From Desulfatitalea sp. (lineage in GTDB: Bacteria; Desulfobacterota; Desulfobacteria; Desulfobacterales; Desulfosarcinaceae): DNA of 5,125 nt. The stretch is taken from NCBI GenBank assembly GCA_018224505.1, contig JAGTVD010000358.1:1-5125 (forward strand), written 5' to 3'. Below are positions 1-5,125 of this stretch, piece by piece. The notes beneath the pieces were generated by a model, which made no database searches, was not told the origin of the DNA, and saw only the letters and a program-made list of their open reading frames with translations. Position numbers and translations under genes: made by a program. The stretch's first letter is position 1, and every line of letters starts with the position of its first letter.

Positions 1-56
1 CGCCGCGCCATCTCTTTGGGGCACATGCAATCACCCTGCGTTGCCACCCAGCAATC

Positions 57-85
57 TTGACAACCGACATCATTCGTCTTATTTA
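57..85 (+). promoter_or_regulatory. Candidate sigma-70 promoter for the met operon
   Basis: A perfect -35 hexamer TTGACA lies at 57-62. At a 17-base spacing the -10 position (80-85) reads TATTTA, which shares only its first three bases with the consensus, in an AT-rich stretch. A start near 91-93 would place the whole riboswitch aptamer, whose first paired base is 102, inside the transcript. A better-looking TATAAT at 97-102 would start RNA near 109 and cut off the 5' strand of P1, so it is disfavoured. The geometry supports the call; the weak -10 is the main doubt. Confidence 0.45.
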
Positions 86-101
86 TCTTGACTAAATATA
101 A

Positions 102-192
102 TCATGTGGAGTGGCGCGAGGGAACTGGCCTGACGACCGCCCGGCAACCTGACCATCAAGGTGCCAAATCCAGCCCGCAAGGGAACACATGA
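102..192 (+). promoter_or_regulatory. SAM riboswitch aptamer (SAM-I type core)
   Basis: This RNA element binds S-adenosylmethionine and switches off the downstream methionine genes when SAM is plentiful. All SAM-I parts can be traced. P1 is a perfect 7-bp helix (102-108 with 186-192). P2 has a lower stem (113-116 with 138-141), tandem G-A pairs typical of a kink-turn (118-119 with 132-133) and an upper stem (120-122 with 129-131). The P2 loop CTGG (125-128) is perfectly complementary to CCAG (170-173), the conserved pseudoknot. P3 pairs 143-145 with 163-165 and 147-150 with 159-162, leaving the conserved unpaired A146. P4 is a CCC/GGG stem with a GCAA tetraloop (174-183). Odd feature: the P3 loop GACC (151-154) matches GGTC (193-196) just 3' of P1, as in SAM-IV and SAM-I/IV types. 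Family membership in the SAM-I clan is secure; the exact subclass is not. Confidence 0.93.
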
Positions 193-225
193 GGTCTTGG
201 AAGACAAGATGGCGTCGACGACCTC
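191..225 (+). promoter_or_regulatory. Candidate antiterminator of the SAM riboswitch
   Basis: GAGGTC (191-196) is the exact reverse complement of GACCTC (220-225). An alternative uses GAGGT with ACCTC and stacks a small CTTG/CAAG hairpin (196-199 with 205-208) on it. The 3' arm is most of the 5' arm of the terminator (221-227), so the two helices cannot coexist. The 5' arm shares 191-192 with P1, so forming P1 on SAM binding should disfavour it. The predicted logic is an OFF switch: without SAM the antiterminator forms and transcription continues. The pairing is seen directly; its use in the cell is inferred. Confidence 0.7.
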
Positions 226-246
226 TCCAATGCGAGAGGTTTTTTT
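221..246 (+). terminator. Intrinsic terminator of the riboswitch expression platform
   Basis: A perfect 7-bp stem, ACCTCTC (221-227) with GAGAGGT (234-240), closes a 6-base loop and runs directly into a T tract (240-246). It lies 27 bases before the metY start and before its ribosome binding site, so control is at transcription elongation rather than translation. It would form when SAM holds P1 closed. Confidence 0.92.
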
Positions 247-260
247 ATGGTCTGCACAAC

Positions 261-267
261 AGGAGGG
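261..267 (+). promoter_or_regulatory. Ribosome binding site of metY
   Basis: AGGAGGG ends 6 bases before the ATG at 274. This strong Shine-Dalgarno site fixes the metY start and argues against the internal Met codons at residues 11 and 61. It lies outside all riboswitch helices, so it is not obviously hidden by the switch. Confidence 0.85.
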
Positions 268-273
268 TAACCT

Positions 274-1572
274 ATGGATGATGGATATAAAGGGTTCGCA
301 ACGATGGCCATTCATGGCGGACATACGCCGGACAGTGATACCCATTCACGGGCCGTGCCGCTTTACCAGACCACCTCTTATACTTTTGAAGACACCACCC
401 ATGCCGCCGATCTGTTCGGCTTGCGCAAGTTCGGTAACATTTACACACGGATTATGAATCCCACCACCGATGTGCTGGAAAAGCGCGTTGCGGCCCTGGA
501 AGGCGGTGTGGGGGCATTGGCGGTGGCATCCGGCCAAGCAGCGGAAACCCTGACCATCCTGACATTGGCCAGCGCCGGTGATGAAATCGTGGCTTCCACG
601 GATCTCTATGGCGGTACCGTCAGCCTCTTTACCCACACCCTGCCCAAACTGGGCATCACCGTGCGCTTTGTGGCCCCCGGTGACCTCGATGCCTGGGAGC
701 GTGCCGTTACCGACAAAACCAAGGCGTTTTTCGTCGAAGCCATCGGCAACCCCAAGCTGGACATTTTGGATATCGCCCGCATTGCGGCCATCGGTAAAGC
801 CCATGGCGTACCTCTGGTGGTGGACAATACGGTGACCACGCCCTATCTGCTGCGACCCTTCGAACATGGCGCCGCCATCGTCGTTCATTCGGCCACCAAG
901 TTCATCGGGGGTCACGGCACCACCATCGGTGGCATCATTGTCGATTCGGGGGGGTTCGATTGGGCGGGCTCCGGCCGCTTTGAAAGCTTCGTGGCGCCTG
1001 ATCCGGCCTACCATGGCCTCAAGTTTGTCGAGGCTTTCGGGAACATGGCGTTCATTTTGCGGGCCCGGGTGCTGGGTTTGCGGGATATGGGGGCGGCTAT
1101 CAGCCCCTTTAACGCCTGGCTGCTGCTTCAGGGCTTGGAAACGTTGGCGCTGCGCATGGAGCGGCACAGCGAAAACGGCCTGGCCGTAGCCCAGTGGCTC
1201 GAGAACCACCCTTGCGTGGCGTGGGTACGCTACCCCGGTCTGCCGTCTTCGCCCACCTATGCTTTTAAAGAGCGCTATCTGGCCAAGGGGCAGGGGGCGC
1301 TGGTGGGTTTCGGCATCCAGGGCGGTCGGCAAGCTGCGGTCAAATTCATCGAGAGTTGCAAGCTGTTCAGCCATTTAGCCAATATCGGCGATGCCAAGAG
1401 TCTGGTGATCCATCCGGCCTCCACCACCCACGAACAGCTGTCCGAGTCAGAACAAAAGGCAGCCGGCGTGACACCCGACTTCATCCGCCTGAGCGTGGGA
1501 ATCGAGGAGATCGAAGACATTCTGGCCGACCTGGATCAGGCCCTCCAGCAAGGGGTTCAATGTACCTTGTAG
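274..1572 (+). CDS. metY: O-acetylhomoserine sulfhydrylase (aminocarboxypropyltransferase)
   Basis: A PLP-dependent cytosolic enzyme that replaces the acyl group of O-acetylhomoserine with sulfide to form homocysteine, the direct-sulfhydrylation route. At 432 residues it has the usual length of this subfamily of the Cys/Met metabolism PLP family, longer than cystathionine gamma-synthases. Visible landmarks: Y57 and R59 in YTRIMNPT (phosphate contacts to the partner subunit), Y112 in LYGG (stacks on the cofactor), D184 in VVDNT (pyridine nitrogen), the Schiff-base lysine K209 in HSATKFIGGHG, the PDPAYHG segment (242-248) typical of OAH sulfhydrylases, and R405 in IRLSVGIE (substrate carboxylate). 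It is the first gene after the SAM riboswitch and sits 21 bases before metX, which makes its substrate. A methionine gamma-lyase is the main alternative by fold, but context and length oppose it. No key residue is missing. Confidence 0.95.
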   Translation: MDDGYKGFATMAIHGGHTPDSDTHSRAVPLYQTTSYTFEDTTHAADLFGLRKFGNIYTRIMNPTTDVLEKRVAALEGGVGALAVASGQAAETLTILTLASAGDEIVASTDLYGGTVSLFTHTLPKLGITVRFVAPGDLDAWERAVTDKTKAFFVEAIGNPKLDILDIARIAAIGKAHGVPLVVDNTVTTPYLLRPFEHGAAIVVHSATKFIGGHGTTIGGIIVDSGGFDWAGSGRFESFVAPDPAYHGLKFVEAFGNMAFILRARVLGLRDMGAAISPFNAWLLLQGLETLALRMERHSENGLAVAQWLENHPCVAWVRYPGLPSSPTYAFKERYLAKGQGALVGFGIQGGRQAAVKFIESCKLFSHLANIGDAKSLVIHPASTTHEQLSESEQKAAGVTPDFIRLSVGIEEIEDILADLDQALQQGVQCTL

Positions 1573-1593
1573 GCCAATAGGAACAAGAAGGCT

Positions 1594-2721
1594 ATGAATC
1601 GCAATTCCGTCGGGCAGGTGACGCCCCAGACATTCACTTTCGGCACTGCTGAAGATCCCCTGGTGTTGGAATCGGGCTGTACCCTGGGGCCCGTGGATAT
1701 CGTCTACGAAACGTATGGCGAGCCCAACGCCGATCGCTCCAATGCCATCCTGATCTGCCACGCCCTTTCGGGGGACCACCATGCGGCGGGTTACCACGAT
1801 CCCCATGACCGACGATCGGGTTGGTGGGACGGTATGATCGGCCCGGGCAAGGGATTCGACACCAATACGTATTGGGTCATTTGCGCCAATATCATCGGCG
1901 GCTGCAAAGGTTCGACAGGCCCCGTGAGCATCAATCCGGCAATTGGGGAGCCCTATCGGCTCACTTTTCCTGTTGTCACCATCGGTGATATGGTGGCCGC
2001 CCAAAAGCGGTTGATCGACCATTTGCAGATTCAACAACTTTACAGTATCGCCGGGGGCTCCATGGGCGGCTTCCAGGTGCTTGAATGGACCTTGCGTTAT
2101 CCGGAGATGGTGCGCTCGGCGATCTGTATCGCCTCGGCGGCGCGCCTGTCAGCCCAGGCCATTGCCTTCAACACCGTGGGCCGCAGCGCCATCACGCGTG
2201 ATCCGGAATGGAAGGGGGGGCAATACGACGCCAAGGGGCCGGAACAAGGACTGGCCACAGCGCGCATGGTCGGCCACATCACCTATCTGTCGGAGGTCCT
2301 GCTCGATGCCAAGTTCGGTCGCCGTTTGCAGTCCGCCGACCGGTTTTGCTACAATTTCACCAATGAGTTCGCCATCGAAAGCTATCTGAACTACAAAGGC
2401 AGTGCTTTTACCCAGCGCTTCGATGCCAACAGTTATCTGTACATTACCAAGGCCATGGACTATTTCGACATCAGCCGCGCCTACGGCCCGCTCAAAGAGG
2501 CCTTTGCCCGGGTGGCGGCGCGCTACCTGTTTGTCTCCTACAGCAGTGACTGGCTCTTTCTCACCAGCCAGACCAAGGAGATGGTCCGGGCCATGCTTTG
2601 CAACAGCAAGCCGGTATCGTTCATCGAGATCGACTCCCCCTATGGACACGATGCCTTTCTCGTGGAAGAAGAGAAACTGACCCGTATCATTGCCGGTTTT
2701 CTGGAGGGGGTGGCGAAATGA
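1594..2721 (+). CDS. metX: Homoserine O-acetyltransferase (MetX, alpha/beta hydrolase fold)
   Basis: Transfers an acetyl group from acetyl-CoA to homoserine, the committed step toward methionine; its product feeds MetY. The 375-residue length is normal. The alpha/beta-hydrolase triad is complete: nucleophile S156 in GGSMGG, D319 in SSDW and H352 in YGHDAF. HALSGD (56-61) supplies the oxyanion-hole region, and the MDYFD signature (288-292) is present. Some MetX proteins use succinyl-CoA, and I cannot settle acyl specificity by reading; pairing with an OAH-type sulfhydrylase favours acetyl. The start is weaker than that of metY: AAGAAGG ends only 2 bases before the ATG, while AGGA (1579-1582) stands 11 bases away. 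N-terminal length nonetheless fits the family. The stop codon overlaps the metW start by 4 bases, so the two are probably translationally coupled. Confidence 0.94.
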   Translation: MNRNSVGQVTPQTFTFGTAEDPLVLESGCTLGPVDIVYETYGEPNADRSNAILICHALSGDHHAAGYHDPHDRRSGWWDGMIGPGKGFDTNTYWVICANIIGGCKGSTGPVSINPAIGEPYRLTFPVVTIGDMVAAQKRLIDHLQIQQLYSIAGGSMGGFQVLEWTLRYPEMVRSAICIASAARLSAQAIAFNTVGRSAITRDPEWKGGQYDAKGPEQGLATARMVGHITYLSEVLLDAKFGRRLQSADRFCYNFTNEFAIESYLNYKGSAFTQRFDANSYLYITKAMDYFDISRAYGPLKEAFARVAARYLFVSYSSDWLFLTSQTKEMVRAMLCNSKPVSFIEIDSPYGHDAFLVEEEKLTRIIAGFLEGVAK

Positions 2722-3344
2722 ATGCCCAGTATGTGGACCGGCTCAGCCGGACCGATCGCGATGTAATCCTGACCCTGGTTCCCGAAGGGGGCCGTGTGTT
2801 GGATCTGGGGTGCGGCGACTGCGGGTTGCTGGCCGAGCTGGTCGCCAAACGCAAGGTGCGGGGTACCGGCGTGGATATCAACGGCGAGCAGCTGGTCAAC
2901 GGCCTGGCCCACGGCATCAATGTTTACCAGGGGAACCTGGATGAGGGGTTGGCCGACTTTCCCGACGGCGCCTACGACTTTGTCATTTTGAATCAGACCT
3001 TGCAGGTGGTTAAAAACCCGCTTCTCGTACTCAACGAAATGCTGCGCATCGGGCATTATGGTATTGTGGGGTTTCCCAACTTCGCCCAGTGGCAGTTGCG
3101 CCGCGGCCTGTTCTTCGGCGGCCGGGCGCCCAAATCCGCTGCCCTGCCTTTTGAGTGGTACGACACGCCCAATATTCGGGTGCTGTCCATTCGGGATTTT
3201 TTCGACTACTGCCGCCATCAGCGGATCGGGGTGGTTCAGGAACGATACCTGATGGCCGGGCGCTGGGTGCGGCGATCGCCCGGGATGGCGTTGACCAACC
3301 TGCTGGCTCACATCGGCCTGTTTGTGATCACCCGCCAATCTTGA
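2718..3344 (+). CDS. metW: Methionine biosynthesis protein MetW
   Basis: A 208-residue class I SAM-dependent methyltransferase-like protein of the MetW family. The glycine-rich SAM motif VLDLGCGDC is at 27-35, an acidic residue follows strand 2 (D53 in GVDI), and the family segments QGNLDEGL (71-78), LNQTLQ (91-96) and GFPNF (118-122) are all present. MetW is usually encoded beside metX and has been reported to be needed for MetX activity in some bacteria; a methyl-acceptor substrate is not established. Start choice: the ATG at 2718 overlaps the metX stop in an ATGA and follows GGAGGGGG (2703-2710) at good spacing. An in-frame ATG at 2598 lies deep inside metX and would add 40 unrelated residues. 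The tight overlap suggests matched synthesis of MetX and MetW. Confidence 0.94.
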   Translation: MNAQYVDRLSRTDRDVILTLVPEGGRVLDLGCGDCGLLAELVAKRKVRGTGVDINGEQLVNGLAHGINVYQGNLDEGLADFPDGAYDFVILNQTLQVVKNPLLVLNEMLRIGHYGIVGFPNFAQWQLRRGLFFGGRAPKSAALPFEWYDTPNIRVLSIRDFFDYCRHQRIGVVQERYLMAGRWVRRSPGMALTNLLAHIGLFVITRQS

Positions 3345-3349
3345 ATCCC

Positions 3350-4381
3350 ATGGCCCTCACATATGCCGAGCTGGCGATGGTGTTTCGGCAGCGGTACGAC
3401 CGTGGTGGTTATCATGCCGCGGCCTTCTACCGCGCTTTTTTTGCGGGTGGGCCGGACCATTGGAAAGCGCTGCCGGCCTTTACCGCTTCACCGCGCCTGG
3501 CGCAGTCCGTGGCGGCCGATCTGCGCCATCGGCCACTCACCTGCCTACGCCGGGAGGAGCAGGAAGGGGCGATCAAACTGGTATTCGCCTTGGCCGACGG
3601 GATGAGTGTGGAGACGGTGGTGATTCCCATGGCCCATCATACCACCGTGTGCATTTCCTGCCAGGTGGGCTGTCGAATGGGGTGCGGCTTCTGCGAGACG
3701 GGCCAGATGGGGTTGCTCCGCCATTTGACGCCTGATGAGATGGTCGGGCAATTGCATGCCGTCAAAGTAGGTCTGGGAATGGATGTGCGCAACGTGGTTT
3801 TCATGGGGATGGGCGAGCCACTGGATAATTTCGATAACGTGATTCAGGCCATACGGGTCCTTTCCGACCAGCGCGGCCTGAACGTCGCGCTGCGGCGGAT
3901 CACCCTCTCCACAGCGGGGGTGGTACCGGGAATTCAACGGTTGACAGCCCTGGGTTGGCCGCAACTGAAGCTGGCCGTCAGCCTCAATGCGGCCGAGGAG
4001 ACCCTGCGCAGCACCTTGATGCCCATCAACCGGCGCTATGGCCTGTCGTCGCTAAAAGCAGCTCTGGCGGGTTATCCCCTGGCCCGGGGCAATGTGTTGC
4101 TGGTGGAGTATGTGCTCATGCGGGGGATCAACGACCAGGAGGCCCATGCGGATCAGGTGGCTGCTTTCCTGGACGGGTTGTCGGCCCGGCTCAATTTGAT
4201 TCCCTATAATCCCCGATATCGCTCGCCCTATCAAGCGCCCACCGAAACCGATATCCATCGTTTTCAGCAAGCGCTCATCCACCGGAACGTGTTCGTGCGT
4301 CTGCGTTCGTCCAAGGGGGCCGGTATGCGGGCGGCGTGCGGTCAGTTGGGAGTGGCTTGCAATTCCCGACGACGCGACTAG
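3350..4381 (+). CDS. rlmN: RlmN/Cfr-family radical SAM RNA methyltransferase
   Basis: Family members methylate adenine carbon atoms in RNA; RlmN makes 2-methyladenosine at 23S rRNA A2503 and tRNA A37, while Cfr acts on C8. The 343 residues begin with a small helical N-terminal domain (about 1-70) followed by the radical SAM barrel. The 4Fe-4S cysteines form CX3CX2C at C108, C112 and C115. C101 aligns with E. coli C118 and C330 (in AACGQLG) with the methyl-carrying C355. E88 in VET aligns with E105. GMGEPL (153-158) and LIPYNP (283-288) are typical. Odd points: an extra cysteine, C104, where E. coli RlmN has serine; an N-terminal domain lacking the common FRAKQ-like motif (here GYHAAAFYR, 20-28); a short C-terminal tail. 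It may be a divergent paralogue, so the exact target is unproven. It starts 5 bases after metW with no clear Shine-Dalgarno, suggesting coupled translation. The ORF is open upstream to 3155 but only as overlap with metW. Confidence 0.82.
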   Translation: MALTYAELAMVFRQRYDRGGYHAAAFYRAFFAGGPDHWKALPAFTASPRLAQSVAADLRHRPLTCLRREEQEGAIKLVFALADGMSVETVVIPMAHHTTVCISCQVGCRMGCGFCETGQMGLLRHLTPDEMVGQLHAVKVGLGMDVRNVVFMGMGEPLDNFDNVIQAIRVLSDQRGLNVALRRITLSTAGVVPGIQRLTALGWPQLKLAVSLNAAEETLRSTLMPINRRYGLSSLKAALAGYPLARGNVLLVEYVLMRGINDQEAHADQVAAFLDGLSARLNLIPYNPRYRSPYQAPTETDIHRFQQALIHRNVFVRLRSSKGAGMRAACGQLGVACNSRRRD

Positions 4382-4389
4382 TGGTCGCG
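4373..4389. other. GC-rich stem-loop across the stop codon of the RlmN-like gene
   Basis: CGCGAC (4373-4378) and GTCGCG (4384-4389) form a perfect 6-bp stem with a 5-base loop that contains the TAG stop. No T run follows on either strand, so it is not a classical intrinsic terminator. It could shield the mRNA 3' end, act with Rho, or be chance. The pairing is clear; a function is not. Confidence 0.4.
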
Positions 4390-4476
4390 GGCATAAATAC
4401 AGCGGCGCTTCGACATGCCCATTGGACGCGTCGGCCACGTGAAGTTTTCTTCGACTTGGTGTTCCGTCTCCAGATC
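4382..4476. other. Convergent intergenic region without a gene
   Basis: These 95 bases separate the stop codons of two converging genes. The only further structure I see is an imperfect hairpin (4408-4444, CTTC with GAAG outermost, several mismatches and bulges) followed by TTTT (4445-4448). It could be a weak terminator for the met operon. I see no promoter, repeat or RNA gene here. Confidence 0.5.
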
Positions 4477-5125
4477 TCAGCCGTCGTTCAAACCCAGCAG
4501 CTTCGCGGCATTGTCATGACAAATGTTGCGGATTTGACTGTCCGTCAGGCCGGCACGGGCCATTTCTTCCAGGTAACGCCGGGGCTGGAGCAAAGGGTAA
4601 TCGGTACCGAACAGAATTTTGTCCAGTCCGGCCAGGGTGATGGCCATCGGATAGATGTCCGGGCGATAGAGAAACGGTGAAGCGGCTGTATCGAACCACA
4701 CACGCGCCAGGACTTGGGCAACCTCTTTTTTGAGCAGGTTGTACATAAAGATGCCACCACCCCAGTGGGCCAGAACCAGATCGTTGTCAGGGTAGCGTTT
4801 CACGAGGGCATAGATTTGAGCCAGGGTGTTGCTGGTTTTACCCGCATAGGGGTGACCGACGGGTTCGTTGGTGTGAATCATCACCGGGCATTGAAATTTG
4901 CGGGCCAGCGCCATGATGTCGTCCATATCACCCAAACATGTGCTGTCCATAGCGGAACAATAGAAGGCTAATTCACCCACGCCGGCGAGACCGGCTTCCA
5001 GGCATCGGGCGACCTCTCGAGCAGCCCGGGGATGTGCGGGATCCACACAACAGAACCCGATCAGCCGATCCGGATGACGGGCCATCGCTTCAAGAATGTA
5101 GTCGTTATGTCGTTGCGTGGTTTCC
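4477..5125 (-). CDS. Amidohydrolase-family metal-dependent hydrolase, N-terminus outside the window
   Basis: The frame stays open from the stop at 4477-4479 to the right edge, giving 215 C-terminal residues; the ATG at 5083-5085 is internal, because the upstream codons (NDYILEA before the Met) continue the family pattern. The protein resembles the PF04909 amidohydrolases, TIM-barrel enzymes binding a divalent metal in the cytosol. Seen here, numbered from the edge: VDP (27-29), the strand-5 histidine H84 in MIHTNE, H120 in LAHWGGG (strand 6) and the strand-8 aspartate D175 in FGTDYP. The N-terminal HxH metal pair expected of the family would lie beyond the window. The family covers decarboxylases, lactonases and other hydrolases, so no substrate can be named. 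It converges on the met operon and shows no functional tie to it. No frameshift or internal stop is visible. Confidence 0.85.
   Translation of the reverse strand, partial: ETTQRHNDYILEAMARHPDRLIGFCCVDPAHPRAAREVARCLEAGLAGVGELAFYCSAMDSTCLGDMDDIMALARKFQCPVMIHTNEPVGHPYAGKTSNTLAQIYALVKRYPDNDLVLAHWGGGIFMYNLLKKEVAQVLARVWFDTAASPFLYRPDIYPMAITLAGLDKILFGTDYPLLQPRRYLEEMARAGLTDSQIRNICHDNAAKLLGLNDG

Noticed and set aside
1..56. Possible tail of an upstream gene at the left edge
   Set aside because: All three + frames are open here over a span too short to judge, and no motif or codon signal singles one out.
88..102. TTGACT (88-93) and TATAAT (97-102) as a promoter pair
   Set aside because: They are only 3 bases apart, far short of the 16-18 needed, and the start would fall inside the aptamer.
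247..270. Seven-codon leader peptide (ATG at 247) between terminator and metY
   Set aside because: It has no Shine-Dalgarno site, no regulatory codon run, and its end overlaps the metY ribosome binding site; the riboswitch already explains control.
161..457. 98-residue + strand reading frame across the riboswitch and the metY start
   Set aside because: It overlaps the structured leader and terminator and runs out of frame into metY; its protein resembles nothing I know.
346..1374. Long - strand reading frame (342 residues) opposite metY
   Set aside because: It is a mirror of GC-rich codon usage in metY; the translation is low in hydrophobic order and matches no family, whereas metY is unmistakable.
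2598..2717. 40-residue N-terminal extension of MetW
   Set aside because: It lies entirely inside metX in another frame, and MetW proteins begin at the ATG at 2718, which has a proper Shine-Dalgarno site.
3155..3349. 65-residue N-terminal extension of the RlmN-like protein
   Set aside because: It is an out-of-frame reading of the metW 3' end; the family's N-terminal domain fits a start at 3350.
4336..4680. 114-residue + strand reading frame past the RlmN-like gene
   Set aside because: Most of it is antisense to the amidohydrolase, which has clear metal-site motifs; the frame has no recognisable content.
1..5125. CRISPR arrays, insertion sequences, tRNA genes or other mobile or defence elements
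   Set aside because: I saw no direct repeat arrays, terminal inverted repeats, transposase motifs or tRNA-like folds on either strand; the window is ordinary metabolic sequence apart from the leader.

Overview
The window reads as one methionine-biosynthesis operon on the + strand (about 57-4381), followed by the 3' part of an unrelated gene converging from the - strand (4477-5125). GC-rich coding sequence, a metX-metW pair, the direct-sulfhydrylation route to homocysteine and a SAM riboswitch leader all fit a proteobacterium. I favour the Desulfobacterota (former Deltaproteobacteria), but that placement is inference from gene content, not from a marker gene.

Layout. Bases 1-56 hold no feature I can support. 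A perfect -35 hexamer (TTGACA, 57-62) with a weak -10 (80-85) would start a transcript near 91-93. The leader then carries a SAM-I-type riboswitch aptamer (102-192), a candidate antiterminator (191-196 with 220-225) and a strong intrinsic terminator (221-246). A good Shine-Dalgarno site (261-267) precedes metY (274-1572, O-acetylhomoserine sulfhydrylase). It is followed by metX (1594-2721, homoserine O-acyltransferase), metW (2718-3344, overlapping metX by 4 bases) and an RlmN/Cfr-family radical SAM RNA methyltransferase gene (3350-4381, 5 bases after metW). A GC-rich stem-loop spans the stop codon of that last gene. Bases 4382-4476 have no gene. A metal-dependent amidohydrolase gene (PF04909 type) on the - strand runs off the right edge, so its N-terminus is missing.

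How the genes work together. MetX, probably activated or stabilised by MetW, acylates homoserine. MetY replaces the acyl group with sulfide to give homocysteine, which a methionine synthase encoded elsewhere would methylate. Methionine becomes SAM, and high SAM should lock the leader into its terminated form. The RlmN-like enzyme uses SAM both as methyl donor and as radical source, so its place in a SAM-repressed transcript is notable. The most interesting item is the leader. Its SAM-I core (kink-turn and P2-loop pseudoknot) is combined with a P3 loop complementary to the tail just 3' of P1, a feature resembling SAM-IV. That tail is also the antiterminator strand.
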